Assembly: GCA_017480225.1 (NCBI GenBank)
Contig: JAFVBB010000010.1
Span: forward strand, 56,748-120,747
DNA length: 64,000 nucleotides
DNA from: Bacteroidales bacterium
GTDB lineage: Bacteria; Bacteroidota; Bacteroidia; Bacteroidales; P3
Reading direction: 5' to 3'
Position numbers and translations under genes: made by a program. The notes below the pieces were generated by a model that worked only from the letters and a program-made list of their open reading frames with translations, had not been told where the DNA came from and searched no databases. Position 1 is the stretch's first letter. The number at the start of each line of letters is the position of its first letter. This document shows, piece after piece, positions 61,917-64,000 of the stretch.

Positions 61917-61948
61917 CAAAGATAAGGCTTTTTTCTGAACCGGCAAAA
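61917..61948 (-). promoter_or_regulatory. Promoter of the T9SS-sorted/FISUMP gene pair
   Basis: TTTTG (61948-61944), 19 bases, TATCTTTG (61924-61917) on the minus strand, an excellent -33/-7 match. The leader to the ATG is about 150 bases and holds a C8 tract. Confidence 0.8.
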
Positions 61949-62010
61949 CCGTTGCCCAATAAAACCGCGCCCGCCGCCCCCGCCACAAGCAACCACAGGC
62001 CAGGCCGAAA

Positions 62011-62143
62011 GCCGCATCAATCACTACTGAAAAACTGCACAACACCTACTCAACTACTACATTTGAAGGTGTTGTGTAGGCGTTGGGTAGTAGTTGAGTA
62101 GGAGATGAGTAGGAGTTGGTCTATACTTAACACTGGTTATCAA
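62011..62143 (+). repeat. Family B element, copy 3 (about 130 bp)
   Basis: Starts GCCGCATCAATCA, then AACACCTACTCAACTACTAC, then units GTTGTGTAGGC, GTTGGGTAGTA, GTTGAGTAGGA, GATGAGTAGGA and GTTGGT. CCTACTCAACTACTAC (62045-62060) pairs with 62087-62102 over 16 bases; AACACCT/AGGTGTT offers a shorter competing hairpin. The right end (CACTGGTTATCAAT) is more diverged than in copies 1 and 2. Confidence 0.8.
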
Positions 62144-62228
62144 TATGTTACGTACAACAATATTACCCCCTGCATGTTGATTAGCCAAAGAACTGATTGT
62201 CAACAGATAGCAAAAATGGCAAAAGAAA

Positions 62229-62252
62229 AAGCCGCGCCAGTCGGCGCGGCTT
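62229..62252 (-). terminator. Terminator of the GldB-like/lipid kinase/SUI1 run
   Basis: AAGCCGCGCC, loop AGTC, GGCGCGGCTT; the minus strand continues with a T-run. Confidence 0.85.
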
Positions 62253-62275
62253 GGCACGGCGCTGCTACGCGCCTT

Positions 62276-62596
62276 TTAGTTGTAGCCTTTGCTTCGCAGC
62301 AGCTCCACCACGCGCTGGCGGTGGTCGCCCTGCACTATTATCTCGCCATCCTTGGCGCTGCCGCCCACGCCGCACTGCGACTTGAGCCAGCGTCCCAGCT
62401 GCTGAAGGTCGTCGTCGGTGCCGACGAAGCCACGCACAAGGGTGACCGTCTTGCCGGCGCGGTGGCCGCGCTCCACGCTCACCTTGAGGCGTTGCTGCTG
62501 CGGGGGCAGGGTTGCGGCCTCGGAGGGCTCGTCGTAGAGGTATTCAAAGTCGGGGTTGGTGCTGTAGACCACCCCCACGGGGCGTTTCTTGCTCAT
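62276..62596 (-). CDS. SUI1/YciH-family translation initiation factor
   Basis: 106 residues. C-terminal SUI1 domain (VSVERGHRAGKTVTLVRGFVG...LGRWLKSQCGVGGSAKDGEIIVQGDHRQRVVELLRSKGYN) after a short N-terminal arm. Bacterial members resemble eIF1; their role in initiation is not well defined. The ATG at 62596 overlaps the lipid kinase stop (ATGA), so I take the short form and not the much longer open frame. Confidence 0.9.
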   Translation of the reverse strand: MSKKRPVGVVYSTNPDFEYLYDEPSEAATLPPQQQRLKVSVERGHRAGKTVTLVRGFVGTDDDLQQLGRWLKSQCGVGGSAKDGEIIVQGDHRQRVVELLRSKGYN

Positions 62597-63513
62597 TGCT
62601 GTCGGAGTTGGCGGATAAGGATCGGGCGGGAGAGGTCGCGCGAAAAGACCTGCACAGAGTGCGGATGGTTCACGAAGTGCACCGTGGTGCCGAGGTTTAT
62701 CCCCTCGCCGTCGATGTCGACCCACTTGTCGAGGTTGCCCTCGATGGTGACCTCGGCGGCGCGGAACATCTCGACGTGCTGCGAAAGCTGCAGGTGGTTG
62801 GTGAGCAGCAGGGGCATGGTGATGGGCAGGTGGTCGAGCGGCACCTTGTCGACTATGCTGATGTCGATTATGCCGTCGTCGATGCGTGCGTTGGCTGCCA
62901 CCGGCACGTTGAAGCCAATGCGGCTGCTGTTCTGCAGGGCTATTATCCAGGCGTTGCGGACTATGGTGCGCTCGCCGATGGTGATGGTGTAGTCTGACGA
63001 ATTGTAGCCCGCGTAGGCACGGGTGACGAGGTTGGTGTAGGCCGAGAGGCCGCGCGTCTTGGCAGCCTTCATCAGCCTCGACACGTAGGCGTCGAAGCCC
63101 ACCCCGGCGGCGTTGACGCAGACGTAGGTGTCGTTTATCACGATAGAGTCGATGGCCGCCTTGTGCTGCTGGTTGAGCACGCGCACAGCCAGCCAAGGTT
63201 GCAGCGGCAGCTTGAGGCTGCTTGCCAGGCCGTTGCCCGAGCCGCACGGCACGATGCCCATGCGCACGCCGCTGCCGCGCAAGCCCTGCGCCACGTCGTT
63301 GACGCTGCCGTCGCCGCCCACGGCCACAACCGTGTCGTAGCCCTGATCCGCCGCGCGGCGGGCGAGCTCGGTGCCGTGGTGGGCATACTCGGTGTAGGCC
63401 ACCGTGTAGTCGAAGAGGTCGTGGTTGAGGTTCTGAGCGATTATTGTCTCTATCTTTTTCTGCCGGCCAACGCCCGAGACGGGGTTGACCACAAAAAGAG
63501 CCTTGTTCTTCAT
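62593..63513 (-). CDS. Diacylglycerol kinase-family lipid kinase (YegS/BmrU type)
   Basis: 306 residues. Motifs: ALFVVNPVSGVGRQKK at the N-terminus, VAVGGDGSVNDVAQGL (the GGDG nucleotide motif), GIVPCGSGNGLASSL, and a C-terminal beta domain with DGIIDISIV. It phosphorylates diacylglycerol or sphingosine-like lipids. Translationally coupled to the SUI1 gene and 35 bases after the GldB-like gene. Confidence 0.92.
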   Translation of the reverse strand: MKNKALFVVNPVSGVGRQKKIETIIAQNLNHDLFDYTVAYTEYAHHGTELARRAADQGYDTVVAVGGDGSVNDVAQGLRGSGVRMGIVPCGSGNGLASSLKLPLQPWLAVRVLNQQHKAAIDSIVINDTYVCVNAAGVGFDAYVSRLMKAAKTRGLSAYTNLVTRAYAGYNSSDYTITIGERTIVRNAWIIALQNSSRIGFNVPVAANARIDDGIIDISIVDKVPLDHLPITMPLLLTNHLQLSQHVEMFRAAEVTIEGNLDKWVDIDGEGINLGTTVHFVNHPHSVQVFSRDLSRPILIRQLRQQ

Positions 63514-63548
63514 AATGAGGGAATGATTGATGGGGGAATACGGTGTGG

Positions 63549-64000
63549 TCAGGGGCGCCAGCCCGACTGTTCGAGGATGAGGCGGCTGTCGGTCTCGGCA
63601 AAGAGTTGCTCGACGGTGGCGCGGCTATTCTTCATGTAGGCCTCCACAATCTGCAGACCGATATAGGCCGCCGTGCGCGGCGCGCTGCCGTCGCCGAAGG
63701 TGTTGGTCTTCGGGGCTTCGTCGACCAGGTTGCGGAACAGGCCGAGGTCGGTGCTGAAAAGCACGCGGTTCTGTATCATCCAGCCCCACACCCCGGCGGT
63801 GTTGTCGCGCATCCAGCGCAGCTGCTCGCGGCTGTAGCGCAGCAGCAGCGTGTCGGGCGTGCCGGGCAGCACGCGCTTCATGAAGTAGAGGGTCTTGCCC
63901 TCGGCCACGGCATAGTCGAGCAGGGTCATGTCGCCGTCGGGCATGGCGATGTGAGCCCTGGCGACGGCGGCCATGCAGTCGGGCACGATGTACTCGCGCC
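63549..64000 (-). CDS. GldB-like gliding/T9SS-associated lipoprotein, N-terminal part outside the window
   Basis: The reading frame is open to the window end, so this is the C-terminal 149 residues or so (ending DSRLILEQSGWRP). The end shows the GldB pattern: DYAVAEGKTLYFMKRVLPGTPD, WGWMIQNRVLFSTD, a shared block GDGSAPRTAAYIGLQIVEAYMKN, and SRLILEQSG. GldB is a lipoprotein required for gliding in Flavobacterium and found with T9SS in non-gliding species. The lipobox would be beyond 64000. First gene of the run with the lipid kinase and SUI1. Confidence 0.75.
   Translation of the reverse strand, partial: REYIVPDCMAAVARAHIAMPDGDMTLLDYAVAEGKTLYFMKRVLPGTPDTLLLRYSREQLRWMRDNTAGVWGWMIQNRVLFSTDLGLFRNLVDEAPKTNTFGDGSAPRTAAYIGLQIVEAYMKNSRATVEQLFAETDSRLILEQSGWRP

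Noticed and set aside
62276-63601. A 441-residue reading of the SUI1 gene
   Set aside because: The upstream part overlaps the lipid kinase and is Arg/His/Gln-rich shadow sequence; the 106-residue form has the ATGA coupling and family length.

Overview
The window looks like chromosomal DNA from a GC-rich member of the Bacteroidales. The evidence is TAnnTTTG-type promoter boxes in place of an E. coli -10, type IX secretion system (T9SS) genes (PorU, PorV, PorP/SprF, GldK/GldJ-type and GldB-type proteins), C-terminal T9SS sorting domains, a MurF-alanine racemase fusion, an OstA-like protein and FISUMP-domain proteins. No SusC/SusD pair, rRNA, CRISPR array, intact insertion sequence or prophage is seen. 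Family and species cannot be fixed from the sequence alone.

Layout. 1-2.06 kb: RNase R, cut at its 5' end, then a perfect 50-bp inverted repeat and tRNA-Pro. 2.7-17.2 kb, minus strand: a beta-propeller/OmpA-like envelope protein coupled to Lon; a MurF-Alr fusion and a DUF2851 protein; DnaJ and GrpE; an OstA-like protein; a GldK/GldJ-type lipoprotein with PorP/SprF; and a small leucine-rich-repeat protein. 17.7-22.9 kb, plus strand: an LRR protein with a T9SS sorting domain, a beta-CASP ribonuclease, a secreted nuclease, a small lipoprotein and an orphan N-terminal half of transketolase. 23.0-26.6 kb: an AT-rich insert with a WYL regulator, an AAA ATPase and an unrecognised partner, which is the best candidate for an undescribed (probably defence) system. 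27.1-31.7 kb: tRNA-Asn, NAD(P)HX dehydratase, a small lipoprotein and an M16 peptidase. 32.5-39.3 kb, plus strand: an acyl-CoA ligase with a Wza-like lipoprotein, an HMA-like protein, MsrA, HolA and a TonB-dependent receptor. 39.3-45.1 kb, minus strand: HdeD-like, then a tightly overlapping porU-porV-ispF-clpS run. 45.3-49.5 kb: a small secreted protein, then alkaline phosphatase, short-chain fatty acid transporter, DapB and APRT on the minus strand. 50.1-52.4 kb: an NfnAB-like flavoprotein fusion. 52.5-59.1 kb: a coiled-coil protein and a TolC/MFP/RND efflux operon with a PII-like gene. 59.3-64 kb: YajC, a FISUMP protein coupled to a T9SS-sorted protein, an SUI1 factor, a lipid kinase and a GldB-like protein cut by the window end.

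Two threads stand out. First, T9SS machinery and probable cargo are spread over at least five loci. Second, five intergenic elements belong to two related families built from 11-bp units arranged as inverted and tandem repeats. One family has a perfect 50-bp inverted repeat and the other is about 135 bp long with imperfect terminal inverted repeats; both look like non-autonomous mobile or REP-like elements.
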